The translations under genes were made by a program, and so were the position numbers. Shown piece by piece: positions 1 through 5,552 of a DNA stretch of 8,075 nt. The notes below the pieces were generated by a model. That model ran no database searches. It saw only the letters and a program-made list of their open reading frames with translations, and was not told the DNA's origin. Within the stretch, counting starts at the first letter, position 1. The number at the start of each line of letters is the position of its first letter. The DNA is from GCA-2688105 sp964499445 (lineage in GTDB: Bacteria > Chloroflexota > Dehalococcoidia > Dehalococcoidales > GCA-2688105): positions 1 through 8,075 of the forward strand of contig CAZCLE010000041.1 of the NCBI GenBank assembly GCA_964499445.1, given 5' to 3'.

Positions 1-606
1 GAGCTTAAGGCTAAGGCACTCAAGATGAAGTTCGAAGAGACCTTCATCTACGGGGACTCAGCCGCTGACCCTAACCAGTTTGAAGGTCTGAGGAAGCTTA
101 TTGATACTACCACTGCCGCCAGCGATCAGGTAATAGCTATGGGGGCTACCGGGGCTACTCTTACCCTGGATAAGCTGGATGAGCTTATTGATGCGGTGAA
201 GGGTGGTAAGCCGGATGTACTGCTGATGAGCCGCCGCTCCCGGCGGAAGATTAATGCCCTGGTCAGGGCTGCCGGGGGAATGGTGGAGAGCGACCGGGAT
301 AAGTGGGGTAACTTCATCCAGTTGTGGGATGGCGTCCCAATTGGCGTCAATGACTGGATACTGGATACCCATGCCGTTACCGATAGCCTGGAGACAGCGA
401 CTACCGGCGACACCTGCTCTACCATCTATGTCCTTCAGTTGGGGGAGGGAGCCCTCTGCGGGCTGACCAGCCCGGGTCACCTTCAGGCTGAGCATATCGG
501 TTCACTGGAGAGCAAAGACGCTTCAAGAACCAGGATTAAGTGGTATGTTTCCCTGGCTCTATTCTCATCAGTTAAGGCAGCCGCTTTAATCGGGGTTAAG
601 GACTAA
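1..606 (+). CDS. Phage major capsid protein, C-terminal part (5' end outside the window)
   Basis: This is the shell-forming coat protein of a tailed phage, which assembles the icosahedral head. The frame is open from base 1, so the ATG at 25 is internal; 201 residues are present and roughly the first third of a typical 300-350 residue coat protein is missing. Features I recognise from memory as typical of GP7/epsilon15-like HK97-fold coat proteins are FIYGDSAADPNQFEGLRKLI near the start, a helix LDKLDELIDAVKGG, then PDVLLMSRRSRRKI, the GVPIGVNDWI strand, IYVLQLGEG, and a C-terminal segment SRTRIKWYVSLALFSSVKAA. The last is the usual 'arginine, basic, W-Y' strand followed by a hydrophobic helix. 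It ends 20 bases before the next structural gene. The capsid assignment is fairly secure; the exact subfamily is from recall and was not searched. Confidence 0.82.
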   Translation, partial: ELKAKALKMKFEETFIYGDSAADPNQFEGLRKLIDTTTAASDQVIAMGATGATLTLDKLDELIDAVKGGKPDVLLMSRRSRRKINALVRAAGGMVESDRDKWGNFIQLWDGVPIGVNDWILDTHAVTDSLETATTGDTCSTIYVLQLGEGALCGLTSPGHLQAEHIGSLESKDASRTRIKWYVSLALFSSVKAAALIGVKD

Positions 607-626
607 CCTAGAAAGGAGAAACTACT

Positions 627-1088
627 ATGGTATTTCAAGGAGTAAGTTCTATATTAGCCCTGCGCTTTGGTATTGACCAGGCCACAGCTATGGTCAAGTC
701 AACCGCAGTTACCGTGCCCATTGGTGGCTTCCCCACGGTGGATGGCGATGCCGTAACTATGCCTTTTGACGGGGCTATTGTCGGGGTTGCCCTTGACACC
801 GAATCAGGTGGCTCGGAGGGCAACGAATTAACCGTCCAGCCAACCATTGATGGTGTTGAGATTGCGGGGGTAGCTACCACCGTGGGCAGCGGGAAGCACG
901 CTTACGCTAGCTTCGACCCATCTCTTTACCCGGTGAAGGCCGGGGAAAAGGTCGGGGCGGAGATTATCTCCAATGGCTCTACAGGTACGCCTACACCTAA
1001 TGAGACGGTCGTTACCGTCTTTGTCCAGGTCGGTCAGAGCCAGACCAAAACTAAGGAGGGGAGGGGGGTAACTCCCTCCCCTAAGTAA
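627..1088 (+). CDS. Small beta-rich phage structural protein, possible head decoration protein
   Basis: This 153-residue protein has no motif I can name with certainty. It is rich in Gly, Val and Thr, with alternating strand-like stretches (STAVTVPIGGFPTV, MPFDGAIVGVALDT, ELTVQPTIDGVEIAG, KAGEKVGAEIISNG, ETVVTVFVQVGQ). These suggest a beta-sandwich with no signal peptide or membrane segment. Its place directly after the capsid gene is where many phages carry a head decoration or stabilisation protein, so that role is inferred from position and fold only. The start is supported by AAAGGAGA at 612-619, seven bases before the ATG. The C-terminus (KTKEGRGVTPSPK) is basic and low in complexity, and its DNA forms a G-rich hairpin at 1057-1082. 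A short tail-tube or fibre-attachment protein is an alternative. Confidence 0.7.
   Translation: MVFQGVSSILALRFGIDQATAMVKSTAVTVPIGGFPTVDGDAVTMPFDGAIVGVALDTESGGSEGNELTVQPTIDGVEIAGVATTVGSGKHAYASFDPSLYPVKAGEKVGAEIISNGSTGTPTPNETVVTVFVQVGQSQTKTKEGRGVTPSPK
1057..1082 (+). other. G-rich hairpin at the 3' end of the 627-1088 gene
   Basis: The arms AGGGGAGGG (1057-1065) and CCCTCCCCT (1074-1082) are perfectly complementary over 9 bp with an 8-base loop. The hairpin ends just before the TAA stop and about 9 bases ahead of the AGGAGG Shine-Dalgarno (1091-1096) of the next gene. No U-run follows, so it does not look like a standard intrinsic terminator. It could pause transcription, protect an mRNA 3' end after processing, or tune translation of the next gene. 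It lies inside coding sequence, so chance composition is possible. Confidence 0.5.
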
Positions 1089-1103
1089 TGAGGAGGTTGA
1101 AAA

Positions 1104-1619
1104 ATGAAAAACCAAGAAAAAGCCAACTGGTGGTGCAAATACCGGCTCAGCAAGTATCACCAGGACATTGAGTCCTACCGGGGCCGAGAAGGTGAGTTTC
1201 ACCAGCTCTTTAAGCCTTATGAGGTTATCGAGGGAGAAGGCAACTGCCTGCTGAATGCCGGCATTGATGAGATGTGGGATTTAATTACCGGGGTGGTCTC
1301 TGGCGCCGACCACATCTTTGACAATGCTGCTGCCCAGATTGGTGTCGGTGATTCCTCGACCGCCGCTGATGCTACCCAGACTGACCTCCAGGCGGCTACC
1401 AACAAGACCTACAAGGGTATGGAGGCTACTTACCCCACATCCACATCCCAGAAAGCCACCTTTAAGGCGAGCTTTGGCTCCACTGATGCCAACTATGCCT
1501 GGAATGAGTGGGTGGTCAAGCAGTCTACCAGCGGCAAGTGCCTCAATAGAAAGGTCGAGTCTCTGGGTACCAAGTCAAGTGGCACCTGGACATTAGAAGT
1601 TAGTATCACTTTAAGCTAG
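1104..1619 (+). CDS. Uncharacterised phage structural protein (capsid-to-tail region)
   Basis: This protein has 171 residues. The N-terminus is charged and aromatic (NWWCKYRLSKYHQD) and is followed by a helical stretch, EGNCLLNAGIDEMWDLITG. Then come AAAQIGVGDSSTAADATQTD and a beta-rich second half with FGSTDANYAWNEWVVKQ and a terminal SLGTKSSGTWTLEVSITLS. The pattern 'IGVGDSSTAA..QTDL ... ANYAWNEW ... LNRKV..LGTK..GTWTL.V.ITL' matches, from memory, a widespread but functionally unassigned class of phage virion-region proteins, so 'structural' is an inference. There is no signal peptide or membrane helix. AGGAGG at 1091-1096, seven bases before the ATG, is a near-ideal ribosome site. The stop codon at 1617-1619 overlaps the Shine-Dalgarno of the following gene, which implies co-translation. 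Confidence 0.72.
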   Translation: MKNQEKANWWCKYRLSKYHQDIESYRGREGEFHQLFKPYEVIEGEGNCLLNAGIDEMWDLITGVVSGADHIFDNAAAQIGVGDSSTAADATQTDLQAATNKTYKGMEATYPTSTSQKATFKASFGSTDANYAWNEWVVKQSTSGKCLNRKVESLGTKSSGTWTLEVSITLS

Positions 1620-1628
1620 GAGCAGATT

Positions 1629-3407
1629 ATGCCAGCACCTCAAAAGGTAACTGACCCTAAAAAAATAGTTACCGACCCTGAGTTGCTTCGTGGTTTAGTT
1701 CGTCAAGGAATAGACAAGGACTACGTGGAATTTCACGAGGACTACACCATAGAGCATCCCAGTGCCAAGTTCTACCGAGACCTAAAATCAGGCAAGCAAT
1801 TTATAGTCGTTTCTGGCTTGCCCAGAGTAGAGGATACGGGGCGTAAGATAGAGGTCGGCTGGTTAGCTGCGGAGGGCAAGTACTACGCAAAAGCAAACTT
1901 GTTCTCGGCGGTAGTTGAGGGGATGGCAGTTCGGGTTAGTATCAGTCTAGATAAAGCAACCTGGAATCCTCAACTATTCCTCAACGGAGTAGAGCAGTCC
2001 TGTAGTGAGGCTACTTTGCTTGGGGTTGACCCCGATAATGAGAATTACCACAACAACGTTCTTGAATGGGACTATGGTATCTGCAAGAGGCGACTAAGGC
2101 TCACTGAGGGGGCAATCCTGGAGAAGTATATCTTTGATGCTGACCCTCAAGGTGGTGTAGTTATCAGGTCAAATTGGCGAGGCGAACTAAGACCTTGTGG
2201 TTATTATGCCATAGATGCCAGCGATAAATCTTTGCCGTTCACAGTAGTTGGCGATGAAAAGAGAGTGCCAGCAAGTAGCTTTGCCAATGCAGCTTACCCA
2301 GTAGAAATTGACGATTCCCTCACCGTATATTCAGCTACTGGTGATGGCTATACCAGTTATGATAACACCAATTACACCACCTGCCATGATGCTCCTAGTG
2401 GTGATACCCCAGACACAGGCAATATCCGCCTTTATCATATAAACCAATATGCCGCCCCAAATTATGCCGTGCGCAGGTCATATACCTACTTTGATACCTC
2501 GCCTTTAGGGGCTGGTGCGGTAATATCGGCCGCTACCTTTTCCCTTTATGGTAAATCAGCCCCAACAGAAACAGATGCCGGGCATCCAGACATAGGTGTT
2601 GTGCAGGGGGTTCAAGACAGTCCTCTAGTAGCAAACGACTATGGCGATAACGAACCCTATACCACTCTGGGTGGTAACTATATTGATGTCAGTGCTGGCT
2701 TCGCTGACCACTATAACGATATAACCCTTAATGCCACCGGGCGAGGCTGGATAAACAAGACAGGCACCACATTATTTTGCACAAGGGCAAGAGGGGATAT
2801 AGACGAATCCACGCCTACAGGTTCAAATATAGCCGTTGCCTATTCCGCAGACCAGGGCACAGGCTACCAGCCCAAGCTGGTAATTACTTATACTGCCCCA
2901 GTTGAGAAAACATCTTCTGATAGTGGTTCTGGGTCTGAAACTTTGTTAAGCCGAGCCTATGTTCTGCCCGAGGTTGGAATGGGTTCTGAGGCTCTTGGCT
3001 CTAGGCTCTTGGCGGCTGTGGAGCAGGGAGCAGGGGCGGAAACCCTGCTAGCCAGGCTGCTGGCTGGTGCCGAAACTGCACTCGGGCTGGATGCTGGCGG
3101 GTTAATATTTACCTCCAGTGATGTTGGCTTGGGGTCGGACGTAGTCCTATCCCTGGAAGCTCTATTAACCGGAACTGACTCAGGCTCAGGCATAGACACA
3201 TCTTTCATAATTAAGGCTCTCCTGTCAGCTGATAGCGGGCTAGGCACTGAGGCCGTCGCCGCTTTGCTAGCTGGAATCGTTGCCGGTGAGCTTATGGTTG
3301 GCTCCGACCGCCTTGTGGTCAAAATAGAATCGGCACCAATGGGGGGAGGCATGAGCCTACCCCCTGGCGGCAAAACATCAATTCCATCAAGGAGGGTAAA
3401 TCTATGA
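1629..3407 (+). CDS. Large modular adhesin-like virion protein: beta-sandwich plus D-x-G-x-G repeats
   Basis: This 592-residue protein shows three regions. Residues 1-225 are mixed, with a polar start (TDPKKIVTDPELLRGLV) and beta-rich segments such as KFYRDLKSGKQFIVVSGLPR. Residues about 228-422 look like a DNRLRE/CBM96-type beta-sandwich: SLTVYSATGDGY opening, a GAVISAATFSLYGKS strand, ITLNATGRGWIN, then GTGYQPKLVITYT closing. Such domains are common in surface and adhesive proteins. Residues 427-564 are imperfect repeats centred on D-x-G-x-G-x-(D/E), and the end is Gly/Pro/Arg-rich. A fibre, spike or head-surface adhesin role is inferred. By eye the first two-thirds use more ATA, GCA and A-ending codons than the flanking genes, hinting at separate acquisition. 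AGGAG at 1618-1622, overlapping the previous stop, supports the start. The stop overlaps the next ATG by four bases. Confidence 0.75.
   Translation: MPAPQKVTDPKKIVTDPELLRGLVRQGIDKDYVEFHEDYTIEHPSAKFYRDLKSGKQFIVVSGLPRVEDTGRKIEVGWLAAEGKYYAKANLFSAVVEGMAVRVSISLDKATWNPQLFLNGVEQSCSEATLLGVDPDNENYHNNVLEWDYGICKRRLRLTEGAILEKYIFDADPQGGVVIRSNWRGELRPCGYYAIDASDKSLPFTVVGDEKRVPASSFANAAYPVEIDDSLTVYSATGDGYTSYDNTNYTTCHDAPSGDTPDTGNIRLYHINQYAAPNYAVRRSYTYFDTSPLGAGAVISAATFSLYGKSAPTETDAGHPDIGVVQGVQDSPLVANDYGDNEPYTTLGGNYIDVSAGFADHYNDITLNATGRGWINKTGTTLFCTRARGDIDESTPTGSNIAVAYSADQGTGYQPKLVITYTAPVEKTSSDSGSGSETLLSRAYVLPEVGMGSEALGSRLLAAVEQGAGAETLLARLLAGAETALGLDAGGLIFTSSDVGLGSDVVLSLEALLTGTDSGSGIDTSFIIKALLSADSGLGTEAVAALLAGIVAGELMVGSDRLVVKIESAPMGGGMSLPPGGKTSIPSRRVNL
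2907..3320 (+). repeat. Degenerate protein repeat, D-x-G-x-G-x-(D/E) type, about seven units
   Basis: Residues 427-564 of the adhesin-like protein repeat a core every roughly 18-30 residues: SDSGSGSETLL, PEVGMGSEALG, EQGAGAETLLA, SDVGLGSDVVL, TDSGSGIDTSF, ADSGLGTEAVA and a decayed ELMVGSDRLVV. Between cores lie hydrophobic Ala/Leu stretches such as LLSRAYVL and LLARLLAG. The core xGxG-x-(D/E)-x-(L/V) recalls the RTX calcium-binding nonapeptide GGxGxDxUx, but the first glycine is missing and the spacing is about double, so calcium binding is only a possibility. The same core recurs in the tail hub at 6041-6160. Confidence 0.65.
3341..3364 (+). other. G-rich hairpin near the 3' end of the 1629-3407 gene
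   Basis: GGGGGGAGGC (3341-3350) pairs with GCCTACCCCC (3355-3364) across an ATGA tetraloop, giving a 10-position stem with a single G/A mismatch. It lies within the last 15 codons of the gene and ends 26 bases before the GGAGGG ribosome site (3391-3396) of the adaptor gene. No U-run follows, so it does not look like a classical terminator. The position and G-rich 5' arm mirror the hairpin at 1057-1082. Confidence 0.5.
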
Positions 3408-3997
3408 ATCTATCCGAGATGATAACTCTGGTCAGGAGAGACCTTAAGGATGAGGACTTAAATAACTACCAGTGGTCAGATGATGAGCTCACCCGACACG
3501 TTAGCCGTGCCGTTAAAGAGCTATCGGAGCCGGTGCCCCTACCGGCTAAGGCTACCCTGCCTACCACCGCAGGCTCGAGGCAGGTTGATATATCGAGCCT
3601 GACCGACCGGGTTATGGTTCAGGCGGTGGAATATCCGGTGGATAAGTCCCCGGCTCGGTATCAGCGGTTTTCCGTCTGGGGGGACACCCTGACCGTAATA
3701 AGCGGCGATGAGCCCAATGGCGCTAACTGCTATATCTATTACGGGGTTCTGCATACCCTGGATGCTGATGGTTCTACTATTCCGGCTGAGTATGAGGATT
3801 TGGTAGCTACTGGCGCCGGAGGCTGCGCCGCTATTGAGTGGGCAGCCTTTGCCATCAATAGGGTCAATATCGGGGGGACAATGACCTCCAGGGAGTACCG
3901 AATCTGGGGCAATGAAAGGCTGAGGAGTTTTCGGGACAGGCTTAAACGGCTGGGTAGAAAGCAGAGGATTAGAACCCATCAGCTCTTTATAGATTAA
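3404..3997 (+). CDS. Head-tail adaptor/connector protein
   Basis: This 197-residue protein has the look of phage head-completion adaptors (gp6/gp24-like), which form a ring under the portal and join head to tail. The N-terminal helix LSEMITLVRRDLKDED is followed by the characteristic YQWSDDELTRHVSRAVKELSE, where W-S-D-D-E-L plus a helix is the recurring adaptor signature. A central beta-rich section (RQVDISSLTDRVMVQAVEYP, NCYIYYGVLHTL) leads into IPAEYEDLVATGAGGCAAIEWA, which resembles the 'P.ey.dli..ga...a' helix of this group. The C-terminal tail, DRLKRLGRKQRIRTHQLF, is strongly basic. GGAGGG at 3391-3396 precedes the ATG, which overlaps the upstream stop as ATGA, so translation is probably coupled. 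The family call rests on recalled motifs and on position between capsid and tail genes. Confidence 0.75.
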   Translation: MNLSEMITLVRRDLKDEDLNNYQWSDDELTRHVSRAVKELSEPVPLPAKATLPTTAGSRQVDISSLTDRVMVQAVEYPVDKSPARYQRFSVWGDTLTVISGDEPNGANCYIYYGVLHTLDADGSTIPAEYEDLVATGAGGCAAIEWAAFAINRVNIGGTMTSREYRIWGNERLRSFRDRLKRLGRKQRIRTHQLFID

Positions 3998-4056
3998 ATA
4001 GGGGATGGGGTTACCTAAATAAAAAATAATAAAAAATCTAAGGGGGTGAGGTAGAT
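3998..4056 (+). other. A-rich intergenic leader, the largest gap between the phage genes
   Basis: This 59-bp spacer has an A-rich core (4019-4037, mostly AAATAAAAAATAATAAAAAAT) and then AGGGGGTGAGGT, which contains the ribosome site for the ATG at 4057 (GGGGGTGA at 4042-4049). AATAAT-like sequences could serve as a weak -10 element, but I see no convincing -35 at the right distance. There is no hairpin, so no terminator. It may simply be an unstructured translation leader. Confidence 0.3.
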
Positions 4057-4386
4057 ATGACTGTAAAAGAGAGGCCACCTGAGACCAAAGACGGCCTGCC
4101 TAAGGAGGCATTTGCCATCGTGGGCGACCCTGAAGCTCCCGAAACATGGAAGCTCCCCCACCATAAAAAGAGCATCTTTAGAGCCTTGAGGGGGAAGCTT
4201 GATATTGAGAAGACAGTTGATTGGGAGAGGATGCCGGCGGCGGTGACGGCGCTATCACCAAGAGGTCACCGCGGGCAGAGGGTTGATGCCAGCCCGGAGC
4301 AGATACTGGCGGCAGCCAAGCACCTGGCTGACCATTACCTTAAAGCCGATAAGCCATTACCTGATATCTTAGCCGCTTTAGCCTAG
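4057..4386 (+). CDS. Small phage protein resembling a domain that accompanies prohead proteases
   Basis: This protein has 109 residues. The order of elements is LPKEAFAIVGDPE, then WKLPHHKKSIFRALRGKLDIEKT, then a helical end SPEQILAAAKHLADHYLKA. It resembles the 'LPDSAFA-(6-20)-LP.HD..HVRNALAR..Q' arrangement of a small domain (of the DUF6582 kind, from memory) often fused to phage prohead protease or scaffold regions. Here it stands alone and is downstream of the adaptor rather than beside a protease. No catalytic residues can be named, and the second half, rich in Ala and Leu, looks like a helical bundle. A ribosome site (GGGGGTGA, 4042-4049) lies seven bases ahead. The function is unknown; an assembly accessory is a guess. 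The inverted repeat GCGGTGAC/GTCACCGC inside it is treated as incidental. Confidence 0.65.
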   Translation: MTVKERPPETKDGLPKEAFAIVGDPEAPETWKLPHHKKSIFRALRGKLDIEKTVDWERMPAAVTALSPRGHRGQRVDASPEQILAAAKHLADHYLKADKPLPDILAALA

Positions 4387-4391
4387 GTAAG

Positions 4392-4580
4392 ATGAAAGAG
4401 TGGACAGAATTTATAAAGAGCATCATCCGACCGTTTATCATTATCTGGGGCTTTACGGTCTATGGAATCTGTGTGCTGACCGGGGTTGAGGTCCCAGAGT
4501 TGCTTGTCGCTTTAGTGTCCGCCGTCATCATAGAATACTTTGGCGAGAGAGCTATTTTGAGGTTTAAGGAGCGGCGATGA
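4392..4580 (+). CDS. Small two-helix membrane protein, holin-like
   Basis: This 62-residue protein has two predicted membrane helices. The first is about residues 12-32 (IRPFIIIWGFTVYGICVLTG) and the second about 35-51 (PELLVALVSAVIIEYFG). The second is followed by a charged, basic tail ERAILRFKERR. Size, two helices and a basic C-terminus fit small phage holins, which permeabilise the inner membrane for lysis, and the 'RPF...WG' opening recalls that group. No endolysin is seen in the window, so the lysis role is inferred. The gene starts five bases after the previous stop with only a weak AGGT (4385-4388) in front, which suggests translational coupling. Its stop overlaps the next start as ATGA. 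Confidence 0.6.
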   Translation: MKEWTEFIKSIIRPFIIIWGFTVYGICVLTGVEVPELLVALVSAVIIEYFGERAILRFKERR

Positions 4581-4738
4581 AACCGGACTGGTTATCCATG
4601 TTCTATAAAGCCCTGTGGTTAAGAATAGGCGGTCGTCCCTGGACTGATATTATCCGGGATAGCCAGAAAAGGCATTCCTTGCTCTGGCTGCTGCTGTTTG
4701 GCGCTCTGGGTTTAATTCTGGGGCATTTATTCTGGTAG
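4577..4738 (+). CDS. 53-residue single-helix membrane protein
   Basis: This short gene begins at the ATG overlapping the previous stop (ATGA) and ends at TAG 4736-4738. It is well supported by AAGGAG at 4565-4570, six bases ahead. The protein starts MKPDWLSMFYKALWLRIGGR, with an amphipathic, basic N-terminal half (residues 1-33) that includes PWTDIIRDSQKRH. One strongly hydrophobic helix, residues about 34-53 (SLLWLLLFGALGLILGHLFW), runs to the C-terminus, so it would be tail-anchored. There is no signal-peptidase or lipobox motif, so it is not an obvious spanin. Coupling to the holin-like gene suggests the two act together, perhaps in lysis or as holin and anti-holin. The exact function is unknown. 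Confidence 0.6.
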   Translation: MKPDWLSMFYKALWLRIGGRPWTDIIRDSQKRHSLLWLLLFGALGLILGHLFW

Positions 4739-4763
4739 ATTGCTTTTATGAGGGGAAAGTAGA

Positions 4764-5552
4764 ATGAGAAGCTTATCGGATACACTGCTGGCGGCGCAAA
4801 AGAAAGCTAGCCGTATCCCCTATGTTAAGGTTGAAGTCAAAAATAAGATAGCTGATGTTATCCGGCTTGACTGGGAAAGACTATATACTGGCTCAGAGGC
4901 TGATTACTTCCATGCTATGGCCATCCCCAGCGATGGCTCTCTTATCCGGGTCAGGCTCACTCCTCCCGACGACTCCAGAAAGCTCTACCGGCAGAGGGTG
5001 GCTAACCCCAGCCCGCAGTCAGATTTCAGCCAGTGGACATACTGTAACCAGTATGATGCCGTTATCGTGGCTGGCTGCTCTCTGGGGACTGAGGTGAGTA
5101 TATTCTGGATAAATTCCAACCGGGAAATCCGGAGGCTCAAGAGCACTGACTGCGGTGTTAACTGGGGAAGTCCTGAGCTTATTGATTATTCCCCAACCAC
5201 AGCTATCTATGGCATCGCCGCTGATTATAAGCCAAACGGTGATTTAGCCCTGTTCTTCGCTGACCAGGCAACTCTATATGTCAAGAAGTATGTAAGCGGA
5301 CAGTGGCAGGATAAAGTTGCCTGGGATAAGACTACCGGCGACCTTTCCGGAGTGGCGGCTGTCTATGATAGTGACTGGAATCTCTTACTTACCGGTAAGG
5401 ATAGTGATGGTAACTATAAGCTGTGGTCGCTGGTTTATGGTGATGGTGCTCAGGTAACTGCCGGCTCATGGTCGGCGTTGCGGGAGATCGCCACGGCTCC
5501 GTCAGGGGGCGACTTTGCGTATAAGTCTTGCTTTACAGGTAAGTTGCAATGA
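4764..5552 (+). CDS. Tail hub/tip protein, N-terminal part with Asp-box beta-propeller segment
   Basis: This 262-residue protein opens with a helical segment (SLSDTLLAAQKKA), then a short beta domain (IPYVKVEVKNKIADVIRLDW). From about residue 50 it continues as repeated beta-strand blades: HAMAIPSDGSLIRVRLT, AVIVAGCSLGTEVSIFWI, GIAADYKPNGDLALFFADQ and GVAAVYDSDWNLLLTGKDSD. Residues 127-134 read STDCGVNW, a good match to the Asp-box S/T-x-D-x-G-x-x-W found in sialidase-like propellers. The open frame ends abruptly after GGDFAYKSCFTGKLQ. Propeller-like sequence resumes at residue 210 of the overlapping downstream frame, so this looks like the front half of a single ancestral tail protein. GAGGGGA at 4750-4756 lies seven bases before the ATG. 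Its role would be at the tail tip, with carbohydrate contact as a possibility. Confidence 0.65.
   Translation: MRSLSDTLLAAQKKASRIPYVKVEVKNKIADVIRLDWERLYTGSEADYFHAMAIPSDGSLIRVRLTPPDDSRKLYRQRVANPSPQSDFSQWTYCNQYDAVIVAGCSLGTEVSIFWINSNREIRRLKSTDCGVNWGSPELIDYSPTTAIYGIAADYKPNGDLALFFADQATLYVKKYVSGQWQDKVAWDKTTGDLSGVAAVYDSDWNLLLTGKDSDGNYKLWSLVYGDGAQVTAGSWSALREIATAPSGGDFAYKSCFTGKLQ
5537..5543 (+). promoter_or_regulatory. Weak ribosome site inside the upstream gene, for the start at 5549
   Basis: AGGTAAG lies five bases before the ATG at 5549, which overlaps the TGA of the upstream gene as ATGA. It is weaker than the AGGAG sites elsewhere in the window, so reinitiation by ribosomes finishing the first gene is the likely route. 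No slippery heptamer is seen at the overlap, so a programmed frameshift joining the two frames is not supported. Confidence 0.4.

Noticed and set aside
58..495. Long minus-strand frame opposite the capsid gene
   Set aside because: The plus strand encodes a recognisable capsid protein. The antisense frame has no recognisable protein features and is a mirror of the GC-rich codons.
2957..3373. Minus-strand frame, Ser/Pro-rich, opposite the D-x-G-x-G repeats
   Set aside because: It is the antisense shadow of the Gly/Ser/Ala repeat codons; the plus frame is continuous with a well-supported gene.
3539..4078. Minus-strand frame of 179 residues opposite the adaptor gene
   Set aside because: It runs through the adaptor gene and the A-rich spacer, its composition is not protein-like (many Pro/Ser with no motif), and the plus-strand adaptor is convincing.
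4240..4272. Perfect 8-bp inverted repeat GCGGTGAC / GTCACCGC with a 17-base loop
   Set aside because: It lies in the middle of a coding region, has a long loop and no partner site or terminator features. A chance occurrence is likely at this GC content.
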